DNA of 64,000 nt from Tanypteryx hageni (lineage: Eukaryota; Arthropoda; Insecta; Odonata; Petaluridae): assembly GCA_028673005.1 (NCBI GenBank), contig CM054116.1, forward strand, positions 23,041,840 through 23,105,839. The letters run 5' to 3'. Under the pieces are notes generated by a model that saw only the letters and a list, made by a program, of their open reading frames with translations, was not told the origin of the DNA and searched no databases. The position numbers and the translations under genes are program-made. This document shows, piece by piece, positions 8,455 through 17,725 of the stretch. Every line of letters begins with the position of its first letter. The first letter of the stretch is position 1.

Positions 8455-9246
8455 TTAAATTTTGCGAAAATGAAGTTTAACGCACGACGTCCCGAACTCA
8501 AATGGGATAGATTCGCCGGTGTCATCTCTTATGTCTATTTCTATGCAATCGAATTCTTGCCGCATTACGTGAACATAGTGTGGCGTGTCAAATATAATCA
8601 TTTTCTGAGCCCCATAAACATACTTCCTGGCATCCAAGTTTGCGATTCTTAGAAGCGGTGCGCACGTATCTCCGACGATTTGGGATTCCACAATGTCGCA
8701 GTAAACGAACAGTTGATGCGGGAATCCTAAGAAAATATTCGCAGGGTGATTCGAGATATCGCCGTTAGTCACTTCGAGTCTCGGATCAAACCCTAGTTGG
8801 AGAGCCAACCGCGGCGAAAACGATAGCATAGTTTTTTCACCGCTATGAATCACATTCAAGTCCACACGTTTCGCTTCTTCTTCTTTTCTATCTGGTGGTA
8901 GTATTTTTACACGCCTGGTATTTTCTTCTACTTCGAAAATAAATCTCGAAGAGATAAGTTCTTTGTCATTTATTTCGCGCACAAGATCGTGGATAGTTTC
9001 GTAATTCCCAGGTTTTAATTTTAGTTTTTCGGCAGCGCCGGACTCTTTCCATATTCGAATAGTGTTGTTATTGTTACTCACCGTGAGGAGAGAACAGGGG
9101 TATTGAAATTCCACCACACCCACCATCCACCGACCCTTTAATTCAATGCGTCGATGCAGCTGAGTTCGGAATTTTGTTGTTGTGTTATCGGGGAAAGAGT
9201 GGCCTGAGCTATTGCTCGGTAATGTGATATAAAACTCATCTTTCAT
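8455..9246 (-). CDS. Penton-like minor capsid protein
   Basis: 263 aa. Residues 1-60 give FYITLPSNSS, FPDNTTTKF, ELKGRWMVGVVEFQYP, the usual opening of the Polinton minor capsid (single jelly-roll) family. An acidic KEEEAKR segment lies near 145. The C-terminal half has further beta-rich segments ending at KLHFRKI. It would sit at the fivefold vertices of a capsid. Its ATG overlaps the integrase stop in an ATGA arrangement (9243-9246), and the core-like gene follows three bases after its stop. Intact here, frameshifted in the outer copy. Confidence 0.78.
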   Translation of the reverse strand: MKDEFYITLPSNSSGHSFPDNTTTKFRTQLHRRIELKGRWMVGVVEFQYPCSLLTVSNNNNTIRIWKESGAAEKLKLKPGNYETIHDLVREINDKELISSRFIFEVEENTRRVKILPPDRKEEEAKRVDLNVIHSGEKTMLSFSPRLALQLGFDPRLEVTNGDISNHPANIFLGFPHQLFVYCDIVESQIVGDTCAPLLRIANLDARKYVYGAQKMIIFDTPHYVHVMRQEFDCIEIDIRDDTGESIPFEFGTSCVKLHFRKI

Positions 9247-10331
9247 TTTAGCACTTTTATATCCTTAATTTTAATCCACGAATTAAAACTATCAGAGTAA
9301 CCTACCCAGTTGACGAGTGCTTCCCTTCTGGTGCCTTTTCCTCTGTAAGCGATAATTTTATCTATTTTGTATTCATGTGTAGTTGAGACACGGATGCGCT
9401 GTAATTCGGATTCGTAAAATGTGCCTTCGATTTCCTCACCGCGGAGATCTTCTATAACGTAGACGATTGGTGATCTTTTAATAACCTTTTTTATTTTGAA
9501 CACCTCTTCTGACCAGTTATTTTTATATCCTTTATCGAACGTGGATTTTGTTCTTCCAATTCTTACCACATCCCCAGTAACATACCGCGGCGTCTTTAGT
9601 TTTCCTTTCTCCTTGGCGCCGTACAAGTTTTTCCAAACTTCACGTATATTTTCGTCGTTGACATCTACAGGTGCCATTTTAATGGCTGTGTGGGTGGCAT
9701 GGTTATACCCGTGTAATAACTTTGATATGCTATCAACGTAACGTCGGGTGTTAAATCGCGTGAAAAAACGCCACATTCGTGTTTTAAGTGTGCGGTTCAA
9801 ACGTTCCACCACGCTCGCTTTAACGTCGGGGTTTTGTGTTACATAGTAATTTATACGATTCTCTTTGAAAAATTTTCGAACCATTCGTGACGTGAATTCT
9901 GTCCCCTTATCTGTTTGGAGATGTGTCGGTTTACGCTTGCTTTGGTTAAAAATTTTCTGAAAAGCGTTCTTCACATGCGACCCCATTTTGCTTTTCAACG
10001 GTATCCCCCACGCATATTTACTGAATACATCGATCACCGTGAGTAAGTAGTTATAACCATCATTATACTTTTTCAAAGAGCGCATATCGTTGAGGTCAGC
10101 CTGCCAAAGCTCATCTTTCATGGTTACAATATACCGATTTCTCGTAAATTTTCTACGGATCGGTTTATGAAGTGTATATGCATCTACACCTTCTAACCAC
10201 TTTTTAACTTCTTGCGGCGAATATTTTCCACGCATTTCACTTACTAGAGCTCGTGCTCCGGCGAACCCCGCAGGGTTGGCGGGGTTGAAATAAGCACCAG
10301 CGATACTCATTATAAGCGAAACTTTGTCCAA
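9243..10331 (-). CDS. INT: Retroviral-type integrase with chromodomain (Polinton INT)
   Basis: 362 aa, intact. Catalytic residues: Asp79 (QADLNDM), Asp141 (LQTDKGTEF) and Glu176 (SVVERLNR). The last two are 35 residues apart, the D,D35E spacing of the family. The N-terminal 60 residues (YFNP...GF.GA..L, AYTLHKPIRR) are typical of Polinton integrases. Residues about 319-357 form a chromodomain with the signature VNWVGYSDSFNSWI, which may guide insertion to marked chromatin. The enzyme joins the element's ends to target DNA, giving 6-bp duplications like those flanking this copy. It overlaps the 236-aa gene upstream by 22 bases and the penton gene by four. Confidence 0.95.
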   Translation of the reverse strand: MDKVSLIMSIAGAYFNPANPAGFAGARALVSEMRGKYSPQEVKKWLEGVDAYTLHKPIRRKFTRNRYIVTMKDELWQADLNDMRSLKKYNDGYNYLLTVIDVFSKYAWGIPLKSKMGSHVKNAFQKIFNQSKRKPTHLQTDKGTEFTSRMVRKFFKENRINYYVTQNPDVKASVVERLNRTLKTRMWRFFTRFNTRRYVDSISKLLHGYNHATHTAIKMAPVDVNDENIREVWKNLYGAKEKGKLKTPRYVTGDVVRIGRTKSTFDKGYKNNWSEEVFKIKKVIKRSPIVYVIEDLRGEEIEGTFYESELQRIRVSTTHEYKIDKIIAYRGKGTRREALVNWVGYSDSFNSWIKIKDIKVLK

Positions 10332-11020
10332 CCTTTAATATTATAAGGTGAATATCGAAATTTTGTTTTTCTCGCGTGAAGAGGTGGTGATGACTTAGAC
10401 GGTGTGGATGTCTCTCGTCGAATGAATGACCATCTCCTACTATTACCTATATATTCTTGTGGAACATTCAGCTCGCGTAAAGCATCGCAAAATATTTCCC
10501 AACCTTCGGGACTGCTATGCTTGCGAGGGCGTACCACATCGTTGAGTAAATCTGTTATGTTTGAGCGTGGGAGAACTCGCCCCCGGACACTTACAGCGCC
10601 ACTTTCATCCCATGAAACAATATCACTGCGGGAAAGCTGATCGTACAACAGCCGCGCTTTTCTCCGAAAAGTTTGCGGTACGGAGTTTATAATTATATCA
10701 TCGCCTGCAAACATCCCTTTCCCCCGCTCTTTAACTATATCGTTACTGAGTGTGTGCGCCTGGAAGGCTTTCGGAGTTTGCTCATCTCTGACATGCATTA
10801 TCGGTAAGTATATAGGTTTTTTCTCTTTTTCCACCACGTTTAAATATTTTTGCAAAATTTCTCTATATTTTTCCCACTTCTCCTGATCTGACACATTTTT
10901 CTCGAGCAATATATCCCTCATTTCCTCATCCATGCGCGATATTTGAGAATTCGTATCCCCCTGTCTAAAACGATTGAGCGCATCAGGAGGTATTAACAGC
11001 ATCTTCTTTGCGTGCTCCAT
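10310..11020 (-). CDS. Conserved Polinton protein of unknown function, 236 aa
   Basis: I chose the ATG at 11020 because the frame opens earlier (11128) only by running over the upstream gene, and this ATG lies just after that gene's stop. The protein opens MEHAKKMLLIPPDALNRF, has acidic and basic helical stretches (about 20-80), a middle domain around FRRKARLLYDQL and DIVSWDESG, and a basic C-terminus. The same protein recurs in Polintons next to the ATPase and integrase genes, but I know no assigned activity. A virion or assembly role is guessed from position. It overlaps the integrase start by 22 bases. Confidence 0.7.
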   Translation of the reverse strand: MEHAKKMLLIPPDALNRFRQGDTNSQISRMDEEMRDILLEKNVSDQEKWEKYREILQKYLNVVEKEKKPIYLPIMHVRDEQTPKAFQAHTLSNDIVKERGKGMFAGDDIIINSVPQTFRRKARLLYDQLSRSDIVSWDESGAVSVRGRVLPRSNITDLLNDVVRPRKHSSPEGWEIFCDALRELNVPQEYIGNSRRWSFIRRETSTPSKSSPPLHARKTKFRYSPYNIKGWTKFRL

Positions 11021-11022
11021 GT

Positions 11023-11352
11023 TCAGCGAAACAATGAACCGATTGCACCGGTAAGTAGGGAGCTCAAGAGTAATGGAAGGAATGCGCCACCAGATTGAAT
11101 TATAACTCGTTTTTTCTTTTTCCAACACTCACCGCGTTTGATCAGCCTTCGTAAGATCTTTTTGTGCCGAGCTAATTCGCGTTTGTACTCCGGTTTGAGG
11201 GCGATATTCCCTTTTAATACGTTAAGAGCACACTCGCAAATCACCACGATTAAACCTTTATCGGCCGTTTTTAAAATCGCGACTCTTTGAGATGGTTTGA
11301 CTCTACAGAGAGCTCTGAGGATTTCCTGACAGTTCCTAACAGTGCGAGACAT
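11023..11352 (-). CDS. Small conserved Polinton protein, hydrophobic C-terminus, 109 aa
   Basis: The first 75 residues are helical and basic (ILKTADKGLIVVICECALNV, then a Lys/Arg-rich part). The last 20 are hydrophobic and Gly-rich, ending LLTGAIGSLFR. Proteins with this layout are frequent in animal Polintons, but no function is known to me. The tail could insert in a membrane or bind a capsid, as adenovirus pVI does; this is speculation. It overlaps the ATPase gene by 17 bases. The outer copy (18578-18907) has the same sequence, which supports coding. Confidence 0.68.
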   Translation of the reverse strand: MSRTVRNCQEILRALCRVKPSQRVAILKTADKGLIVVICECALNVLKGNIALKPEYKRELARHKKILRRLIKRGECWKKKKRVIIQSGGAFLPLLLSSLLTGAIGSLFR

Positions 11353-12025
11353 CTTCTCCGACTGAAAGATATCCCGCCGTGTTGCGGTTTTTGTGCCTCG
11401 GAATATATACTTGGGTAAACCCGTCTTCAGGAAGTATCTTCGACCTTATTCGATATTCATCGGGAGTGCATTGTTTTAAGTCGAACAAAATATATCCGTG
11501 CGGAATTGACGTGGCATCTCTAAAAGCATCTTGAATGAATTTAGGGTTTTCTGGGTAAATTTGCCTAGAAAGATGGAGGATTTGAGCTCTATCTCGCGGA
11601 TTTTTGAAACATACAATGTAATGGGAATTAAGGGATATATCGCGTCTACCTACCCCTTGATGAAATAAATTTTGCGTTATAAAAATAACACTCAAACCCC
11701 GATGATGAGAGCCTTTAGTAAACATATCCACGACACGATGATCAGCCTCTCTCATCATATCATCAAGGACGATTAATCGAGATCGTTCTAACTCACCACT
11801 CATATCGTCTAAGTCGGGTATTCCTTTATAAAATTTTACCGTGGTATTCTTACTCAAATTTGCCGGTATAGAGTGCACCTCTGAATAGCACCAAATAACT
11901 TCCTCAACTCTGACATCGACCATGGCATCGATCGCATTTATAAATTTTTCCATGAATACGGATTTACCAGACCCTGTAGGACCGGCCACGATGGCTGTGA
12001 AAGGGTGTTTCCACGGGATTGACAT
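11336..12025 (-). CDS. ATP: FtsK/HerA-type genome-packaging ATPase (Polinton ATP)
   Basis: 229 aa, intact. Walker A GPTGSGKS at residues 15-22, Walker B LIVLDD at 84-89, and a sensor-like ITQN at 116-119, as in A32-like packaging ATPases of large DNA viruses and Polintons. It would drive DNA into the capsid. It is the first gene of a minus-strand series of nine that overlap or lie a few tens of bases apart. About 800 bp without a gene separate it from polymerase. The start MSIPWKHPF follows an AT-rich upstream stretch. The outer copy is frameshifted. Confidence 0.93.
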   Translation of the reverse strand: MSIPWKHPFTAIVAGPTGSGKSVFMEKFINAIDAMVDVRVEEVIWCYSEVHSIPANLSKNTTVKFYKGIPDLDDMSGELERSRLIVLDDMMREADHRVVDMFTKGSHHRGLSVIFITQNLFHQGVGRRDISLNSHYIVCFKNPRDRAQILHLSRQIYPENPKFIQDAFRDATSIPHGYILFDLKQCTPDEYRIRSKILPEDGFTQVYIPRHKNRNTAGYLSVGEDVSHC

Positions 12026-12717
12026 AACTATAAATGAAGGTTTGAAAGGTATGGTTCAGGTTTTATTAGAAATCAACACAAATTTTGTAGAAATGATTTA
12101 TTTATTAATTTATTCGACAATGAAAAACGGGCAAGAATTATCCCCAAACATCCCGTATGGTCCGAACTCTGAGGAATCTGCATAAACGGATACACGGACA
12201 GATTAATAGATAAGTAAATAAAAGGGTTACATCAATTAAAACGATAAATGCTATAACAATTCAACAGTAACTTCAACAATAAATTTCAACAACAATGACT
12301 TCAACATTAAAATATAAGTAAAATAAAGAGTTTCATCAACAACAACAACTTCACAACAACAATAAATTTCAACATTAAAATCAACAGTAAATACAATAAT
12401 ACCAAGCTAGGACGAATACAACAAAATAGAAAAGCAAAAATAGGTAAATTACAGACAAATTTAAGTAACCGTATCAATACTACACATTAATTAAAACATC
12501 AAAAGAAATACACAATAACGAATGCATTTTCATATCCCCTGTAATGTTGGGTTGCCGGTATTTGTCAGAGTTTGTATTATCGTGATTGGGAAATATTCTT
12601 TAACTATGCATCATTACCGAGGCGGATTTTAAGAAAATGATGAGTGCCGCCCCATCTTTACCAAAAATAAAATTACTATTACTCTATAAAGTAACACACA
12701 CACACACACGCACACAC

Positions 12718-12773
<56 letters not shown>

Positions 12774-12820
12774 GATATATATAATAGATACATAAAATGC
12801 ATTCGGTTATAATTCCGCTG
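12026..12820. other. Intergenic region between ATPase and polymerase genes, inner copy
   Basis: No gene is seen. It holds AT-rich DNA with CAACAA-type simple repeats (about 12255-12370), a (CA)n tract at 12694-12717 running into (TA)n at 12720-12770, and a stem-loop at 12801-12845 by the polymerase stop. The late promoter and the polymerase poly(A) site should both lie here. Short frames through the microsatellite are not genes. Confidence 0.7.
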
Positions 12821-12845
12821 TTAAGAAGCGGATTTAAAACCGAAT
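12801..12845. terminator. Imperfect stem-loop at the polymerase gene 3' end
   Basis: ATTCGGTTATAATTCCGCT and AGCGGATTTAAAACCGAAT pair over 19 bases with two or three mismatches around a short loop. The stop codon of the polymerase gene lies within it. It is kept at 20339-20383 in the outer copy. It could act in 3' end formation or be a relic of a transposon; I cannot tell which. Confidence 0.4.
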
Positions 12846-14362
12846 GGCAATGTTCTGTATTTACCGACTCGCCGCCTTTTTGTATATACAATTCTATAAA
12901 TCTTCCTTTCCCCTCGCGTCACCACATCATGAAATTTTGTTCGGCGGATTTGTCGCGGAATATCAACAGTTACCGCAGGGGATCCATTCACAACCATCCC
13001 TTTAAGACTATCAAAACATATTGCATCTTTATTTGAACCGTTTATGGCTATCCCTTTAACCTTGCATACAGTTTTCGTGGAACTTGGGTCACCGCCACAA
13101 ACAATTCTGTAGGCATAATTTTTTGGCCCACCCGACACAAATTCTGAAATGTATGAGCCCTTCCCATAAACCCCCAACTCATCGGTCATCTCACCTAAGA
13201 AGGTCCCCGTCGGTGGTGACCACTCACCCTCTTTCACCGTAAAAATAACACTGTCAGTGTCCCAATAGATCGCTCTCTCACCCAATTTCTCCAGATACTC
13301 GTATAAGACGAGTCTGGCGTGGGCGGTTGTATAGCAAGCTATCGGGACACTAACATTCGGTGAGTTTTTTCTCCCCTCCAATCTGTCTACGCAATTGACG
13401 AAGACCGCGTCCTCGGTAATTGGTAGAATGCCTTGAACTTCAACATTTGGATCTGTCAATACTTTATAAAAGGTATCAACATTATTGATTATTATTGTGC
13501 GGGCGAAGTCTTCCCTTTGGCCAAATTTACCCCAAAGAGAGTTTAATATCAACTTTGATATCGACCTCAATCCCGCGTTGAACCTTACCTCGTCATACTT
13601 TAATGTTATGCCCTCTTTTTCTTTCAAGTCCTCCAAATAGCGCGTCTTATCACTATCCGTGACGCATGCTTCCGGCCAGCCGCTAGCTTGTTGCTTTATT
13701 TTTAAGAAACAATTAATATACCCTGTGAAAAGTCCACCTTCGTCCTTCGAACGGTCATAGAGAGTGACTTTGTAGTTCCAAACCTCATGCATTTCCAAAA
13801 TTTTATACCCTTTAGTTACTGCTTTTTTAATTTCGTCAGTGACCCAAGTCCCCACGAATTTCCTTTCACACTCATCCTCATGCAGACATTCCCCTTGCAC
13901 CTCACCCTCAGCACAACTCCTACACAATGGGAAAAGGAGCTTCCCATTTAATCTCACAGGTAAAACCGGATGGTATATATCGCGCGGCGGAAGCACCGTG
14001 CATTTGAGAATCCCCTCACATTCGTTCAGCGGTGGACATTCTGCCCCAACGTGAATTTGCGGATGTCCTACCGGATATTTCCGCCATTTGTTCACGAAGG
14101 GGTATAAGGAACAAACGTCTAAATATTTAATATGTTCCCCAGAACACGCGCGGTGATACAATTTCGCCGCGTTTGTTCGACCGCCAAAGAAAGCATCTCT
14201 AGGTTTGAGAGGTTCCTGGGCGGCATAGGGGTGATAATCTAGAAACTTTTTTACCTCCGGGTTCGATTGTAGATATTCTACGAACTTGCACTCCCACATC
14301 TCGATTAATGAACACCCACTTTTTAAAAGGCGCCAGTCTAATACCTCAGCGGTAGTAACCAA
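12821..14362 (-). pseudogene. POLB: Inner protein-primed DNA polymerase B, N-terminal half deleted
   Basis: The 513-aa frame holds palm motif A (DVCSLYP, Asp82), motif B (KLILNSLWGK, 270-279) and motif C (YWDTDS, Asp368/Asp370). It lacks the 3'-5' exonuclease and the N-terminal region. Codons 1-11 come from former upstream non-coding DNA joined by a deletion at 14330/14331. The TATA box of the gene (14382-14388) is kept, but transcription from it would start near 14355, downstream of the ATG at 14362. This copy therefore could not replicate with its own polymerase, though the polymerase catalytic motifs are open. Confidence 0.9.
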
Positions 14363-14381
14363 ATGCTGCTGGTGACGCTTG

Positions 14382-14388
14382 TTTTATA
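14382..14388 (-). promoter_or_regulatory. TATA box of the inner polymerase gene
   Basis: TATAAAA on the minus strand, same context as 25106-25112. After the deletion it sits only about 20 bases before the first ATG of the truncated frame. Confidence 0.55.
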
Positions 14389-14429
14389 CCGAATTTGGTG
14401 GGGTTGGTTTGGGATGGGGCGGCTTGTGG

Positions 14430-15200
14430 TATCTGGGGGAGGGCACGCGCGCAGTCGTTGAGATTTTTCGCCTAAATACACTAATGCCTTTGCGGTGTTG
14501 TGCAGCTGTTGGATCACTAGTTATGGTCAGGCATATAAGACAGATTTAACGTTTCCGGAATCACCCTCCTACGCCGGATGCGATTCTTTTAAAACATCCC
14601 AGCCATGGCTGCTTGTGAGATATGATGGCGGGTGGCGCGTGGTCGTTGAGATTATTCTCCTAATATACATCAATACCTTTGCATTACGGCTGTGACCGGA
14701 CGCACAGCTGTTGCGACATTACTTATGGTGCCTGTAAAAGACACATTTTAAATATTACACATGTTTCCGGAACCATCCTCCCACGCCGGATGTGGTTCTT
14801 GAAAGCATTCCAGCATTCATCGCCTCTAGCCATGGCTGCTTGTGAGCTCTGATGGAGGGAGGTGCATGGTCGTTGAGATTCTTCTTCTAAAATACGCAAA
14901 ATACCTTTGCAATACGGCTGTGATTGGTTGTACAGCTGCTGTGACACTAGTTATGGTGGCTGTAAAAGACGCATTTAAAATATTACACACGCTTCCGGGG
15001 TGTGATTTTTTAAAAAATATCCCAGCGTTTGATCGCGTCTAGCTTTGGCTGTTTATGTGATATGATGGTGGGATGCGCGTGGTCAGTGAGATCCTTTACC
15101 GTACGGTAGCGGCCATATTACTCAGCCATTTCGTCATTAGTTACGGTTGTTCGTAAAAGTCAGATTAAAATTATTACCCACGCTACCGAAAAACACCCTC
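14430..15200. repeat. Tandem iteron-like array between divergent genes, inner copy
   Basis: Four diverged units begin near GTCGTTGAGAT at 14454, 14642, 14870 and 15083 (the last GTCAGTGAGAT). Spacing is 188-228 bases. Shared blocks include a TTGC.ATACGGCTGT segment, ACTAGTTATGGT, GTAAAAGACA..TTTAAA and a CC.GGAACCATCCTCCCACGCCGGATG-like block broken by indels. The array lies between the polymerase and PC4-like genes, which are read away from each other. It may be a shared control region or replication-associated element; no gene is seen in it. Confidence 0.65.
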
Positions 15201-15261
15201 TCACGACGGATGCGGTTTTTTAAAAGTCTATTTCTCGATGTCACTCTGCACCTTGGATATT

Positions 15262-15269
15262 TATATAAG
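15262..15269 (+). promoter_or_regulatory. TATA box of the inner PC4-like gene
   Basis: TATATAAG lies 160 bases before the ATG at 15423, giving an expected start near 15293 and a leader of about 130 bases. It is conserved at 25983-25990 in the outer copy. Confidence 0.55.
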
Positions 15270-15422
15270 CGTAAAATTAAACATTCCACCCCATAGTTAG
15301 CGGCGTCGCAAGTGGGAGTTCTAAACACTATCCGCCTTTAAATACCCTACTATACGGCCTACGTTTTCATCACGACCGTCATTCTCTCTTGAGCTTGCGA
15401 GGAGTTAACATCGTGCTGTACA

Positions 15423-16313
15423 ATGGAGACTTCTGCCGCTTCTTCTTCCCCGGGAAGGTTTTCAAACTTTAACCCGACGAAAACCTTTAAAAGGTGCAAG
15501 CACCCAGTGAATCCTCGCGGAAATCTACTTCGAGAATTCGGACGTGGAAACTTCGGGAAGAGAGATTTCTACGCGTTATCCGAGGGCAGCAGCACGCCGA
15601 ATAACACATCCTACGACAAGATGGACCGCCTCCGCTGCTACGAAAAGTCTTCGCTCGTAATGGCTGTAGAATACGCAATCAACGCATCAGATACAAAGAA
15701 AGTGCGAATAGGGCTGAACTTTAAAAGCAATTTCAAACCCGTGGTCTTCCTAGGAAAGAACAACGCAAACGGTGTCTCGCTCTCGCCAATACAGTGGAGG
15801 GGCTTGATGGGATATAATGATACGGTTATGTCTTTTATAAAGGGGGGGCTTGGGTGCAGAACGCCGGATATTGTATTTGACGACTTAAAATTAATATTCG
15901 CCGAACTATATGGGGAAAAAGTTGTCAAAATTATTAAAGAGGAAAAATATAATGTGTGGTTGGGGAGTGCGTCATGGCTGGGCTTAAAAACGATGCAAAA
16001 TTGCATCGAGCACGCCTTACATCTGTGTGAGATATGGTATGACAGTGTTGTGCACCAGACTTTTGAAACAATCGTTCGCCAACTCAAAGAAAATGTAGTG
16101 GCCAAGTGCGATGGGTGCAGAGATGCGGCTTTAGAACATTCATGCAATGCAGAAGAAACTTATCAGAATGAACTCGAGAGCCTGAGTACGGTGCACGACT
16201 ATTTTGTGGGGTCCTGTGAAGATGACGGCTTTGATAATAAAAGGTTTCTGTATGAAATTGTTACATTTTGTAAAAGAAAATGCATTGATTGTGCAACAGA
16301 GTTGTTATACTAA
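15423..16313 (+). CDS. Plus-strand Polinton protein with PC4-like ssDNA-binding segment, inner copy
   Basis: 296 aa, the only plus-strand gene of the element. Residues about 90-140 (KKVRIGLNF, FKPVVFLG, VSLSPIQWRGLM) resemble the PC4/Sub1 fold, in which a beta sheet is followed by a helix starting SL.P.QW..L and binds single-stranded DNA. The N-terminus is Ser/Pro/Arg-rich; the C-terminal third is helical with paired Cys (KCDGCRD, FCKRKCIDC) that may bind zinc. An ssDNA-binding role in protein-primed replication would suit its place beside polymerase, but the assignment rests on pattern only. Context TACAATGG fits the start; AATAAA lies 97 bases after the stop. Confidence 0.62.
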   Translation: METSAASSSPGRFSNFNPTKTFKRCKHPVNPRGNLLREFGRGNFGKRDFYALSEGSSTPNNTSYDKMDRLRCYEKSSLVMAVEYAINASDTKKVRIGLNFKSNFKPVVFLGKNNANGVSLSPIQWRGLMGYNDTVMSFIKGGLGCRTPDIVFDDLKLIFAELYGEKVVKIIKEEKYNVWLGSASWLGLKTMQNCIEHALHLCEIWYDSVVHQTFETIVRQLKENVVAKCDGCRDAALEHSCNAEETYQNELESLSTVHDYFVGSCEDDGFDNKRFLYEIVTFCKRKCIDCATELLY

Positions 16314-16409
16314 TTTGTGATTAGAAAATGCATAAGTTCTTTTATGTAATTGTATATAAGTGGTAATACAACCGTAATGATAATGTTTAAATTGTATGCA
16401 ACAATATTA

Positions 16410-16415
16410 AATAAA
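16410..16415 (+). terminator. Poly(A) signal of the inner PC4-like gene
   Basis: AATAAA 97 bases after the stop, at the inner edge of the right inverted repeat. The outer equivalent is 27131-27136. The left inverted repeat carries the matching signal on the minus strand for the late gene series. Confidence 0.7.
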
Positions 16416-17725
16416 AGTGTACAAAATACAAAAGTGTTATGCTTCTCATTTAAATAATACCATCCTATTCGGTATTTATTATAAGAGTTTCAAATAAGCA
16501 TTCTATTTGCGGCGGGGAAAAACACCCAAATGTTCTTTCCCCCCAACCACCGCACTCGAGTCGGGCATACTCTAACGCCACGAAACATCATCGTCAGTCT
16601 TCCGCCGCCCTCCGACGCGTGAACATCTGCTCTTGAGTAGCGGCGGATTCCATGCAAAGGGTCGGGATGGTCGGTGTCCCTCGTATCGCCTAGGCAGGAG
16701 CCTACCCCGAATAACTTGTGACGTCTGTGGCGAGAATAGTGGAAAAGGGTGTGGGTGGATGTCTGGCCACGAAGCACCGCTTTCACCCCTCCCCCAAATA
16801 ACTTGTGACGTCTGTGGAGAGAATCGTGGGAAAGGGACGTGAGGGATATCTGGCGACGAAGCACCGCTTCACCCTAGGGATGGCCTCCATCACGCCCCTT
16901 GTCGTCGCACGTGGCCGGAAGGAGAGGGGGCGGGGGTGCCTCTTGAGTAGCGGCGGATTCCATGCAAAGGCTCGGGATGGTTAGGGTCGGTGTCCCACGT
17001 ATCGCCTAGGCCGGAGCCTACCCCCCGAATAACTTGTGACGTCTGTGGCGAAAATAGTGGGGAAGGGTGCAAGGGGGCCTCTGACCACGAAGCGTCGCTT
17101 CAACCTAGGGATAGCCTCCATCACGCCCCTTGTCGTCGCGCGTGGCCGGAAGGAGAGGGGGCGGAGGAGACATCAGCTGCTCACGTATCCTCTCTCTAGA
17201 CTTGGGTTAGGGTGCCGTAAAGGTCTTTAAATAAACACCTCGTTGTGACCCCAAGGAGTGGGGGTAAAACATCCACCATCGCGGCGTCACACCCCGTCAG
17301 GAGCAGGTTAGGTTCACACTCCCACTCGAGACAGGAGTACCGCATAGATTTTTCATATTATCCACCATCATAACGTAGCAATGGTAAGGGATGGAGAGAG
17401 AGAGATGCGATGCTCGCCCTTAGCGCCACAGAAATTTCACACCACGTGATATTGTGACGTCACAAGGGTAAAGGTATGATAGGGATCGGGGAGATGCGAT
17501 GCCGAACCTCCTTAGCGACTCAGAAATTTTAAAACACGTGACATAGTGACGTCAAGGATCAGAGGTGGGGGGATGCAGCATCTAGCTCTTATAGTGCCGC
17601 AGAAATTCCAACATGGCGGCACTGGCGCCAAAGCGGCAACATGGCCGTCTGGCTATACAAGCGGTCTGGCTATGCAAGCGGTCTGGCTATACAAGCGGTC
17701 TGGCCCAAGTAGCGGGTATACTACT
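16413..17725. repeat. Inner Polinton right terminal inverted repeat
   Basis: Reverse complement of 3974-5288, with the same 17-bp tip repeats (17653-17703), the same CRE/E-box modules (17443-17462 and 17535-17554) and the same GC-rich tandem units. Differences are scattered substitutions and one- or two-base indels, for example CCCCCGAATAA against CCCCGAATAA. The repeat is long for the family, whose repeats are usually several hundred bases. Confidence 0.9.

Larger units (their letters stand above)
3974..17725. mobile_element. Inner Polinton/Maverick element nested in the outer copy
   Basis: The 13752-bp element is bounded by inverted repeats starting AGTAGTATACCCGCTACT at 3974 and ending with the reverse complement at 17725. 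AGTGTA duplications lie outside both ends (3968-3973 and 17726-17731). Polintons are known to have 5'-AG termini and 6-bp duplications, so both ends appear intact. All genes except polymerase are open. Compared with the outer copy it lacks the stretch equivalent to 21859-25054, so its polymerase gene is cut. Corresponding genes differ by only occasional substitutions by eye, so the copies are young relatives. Confidence 0.94.

Noticed and set aside
12679..12891. Frame of Tyr-Ile and Cys-Val repeats, also at 20232-20429
   Set aside because: It is a translation of the TA and CA microsatellite, and its length changes with the repeat.
14430..15200. CRISPR-like array
   Set aside because: Units are 188-228 bases, diverged and without regular spacers, in a eukaryotic element.
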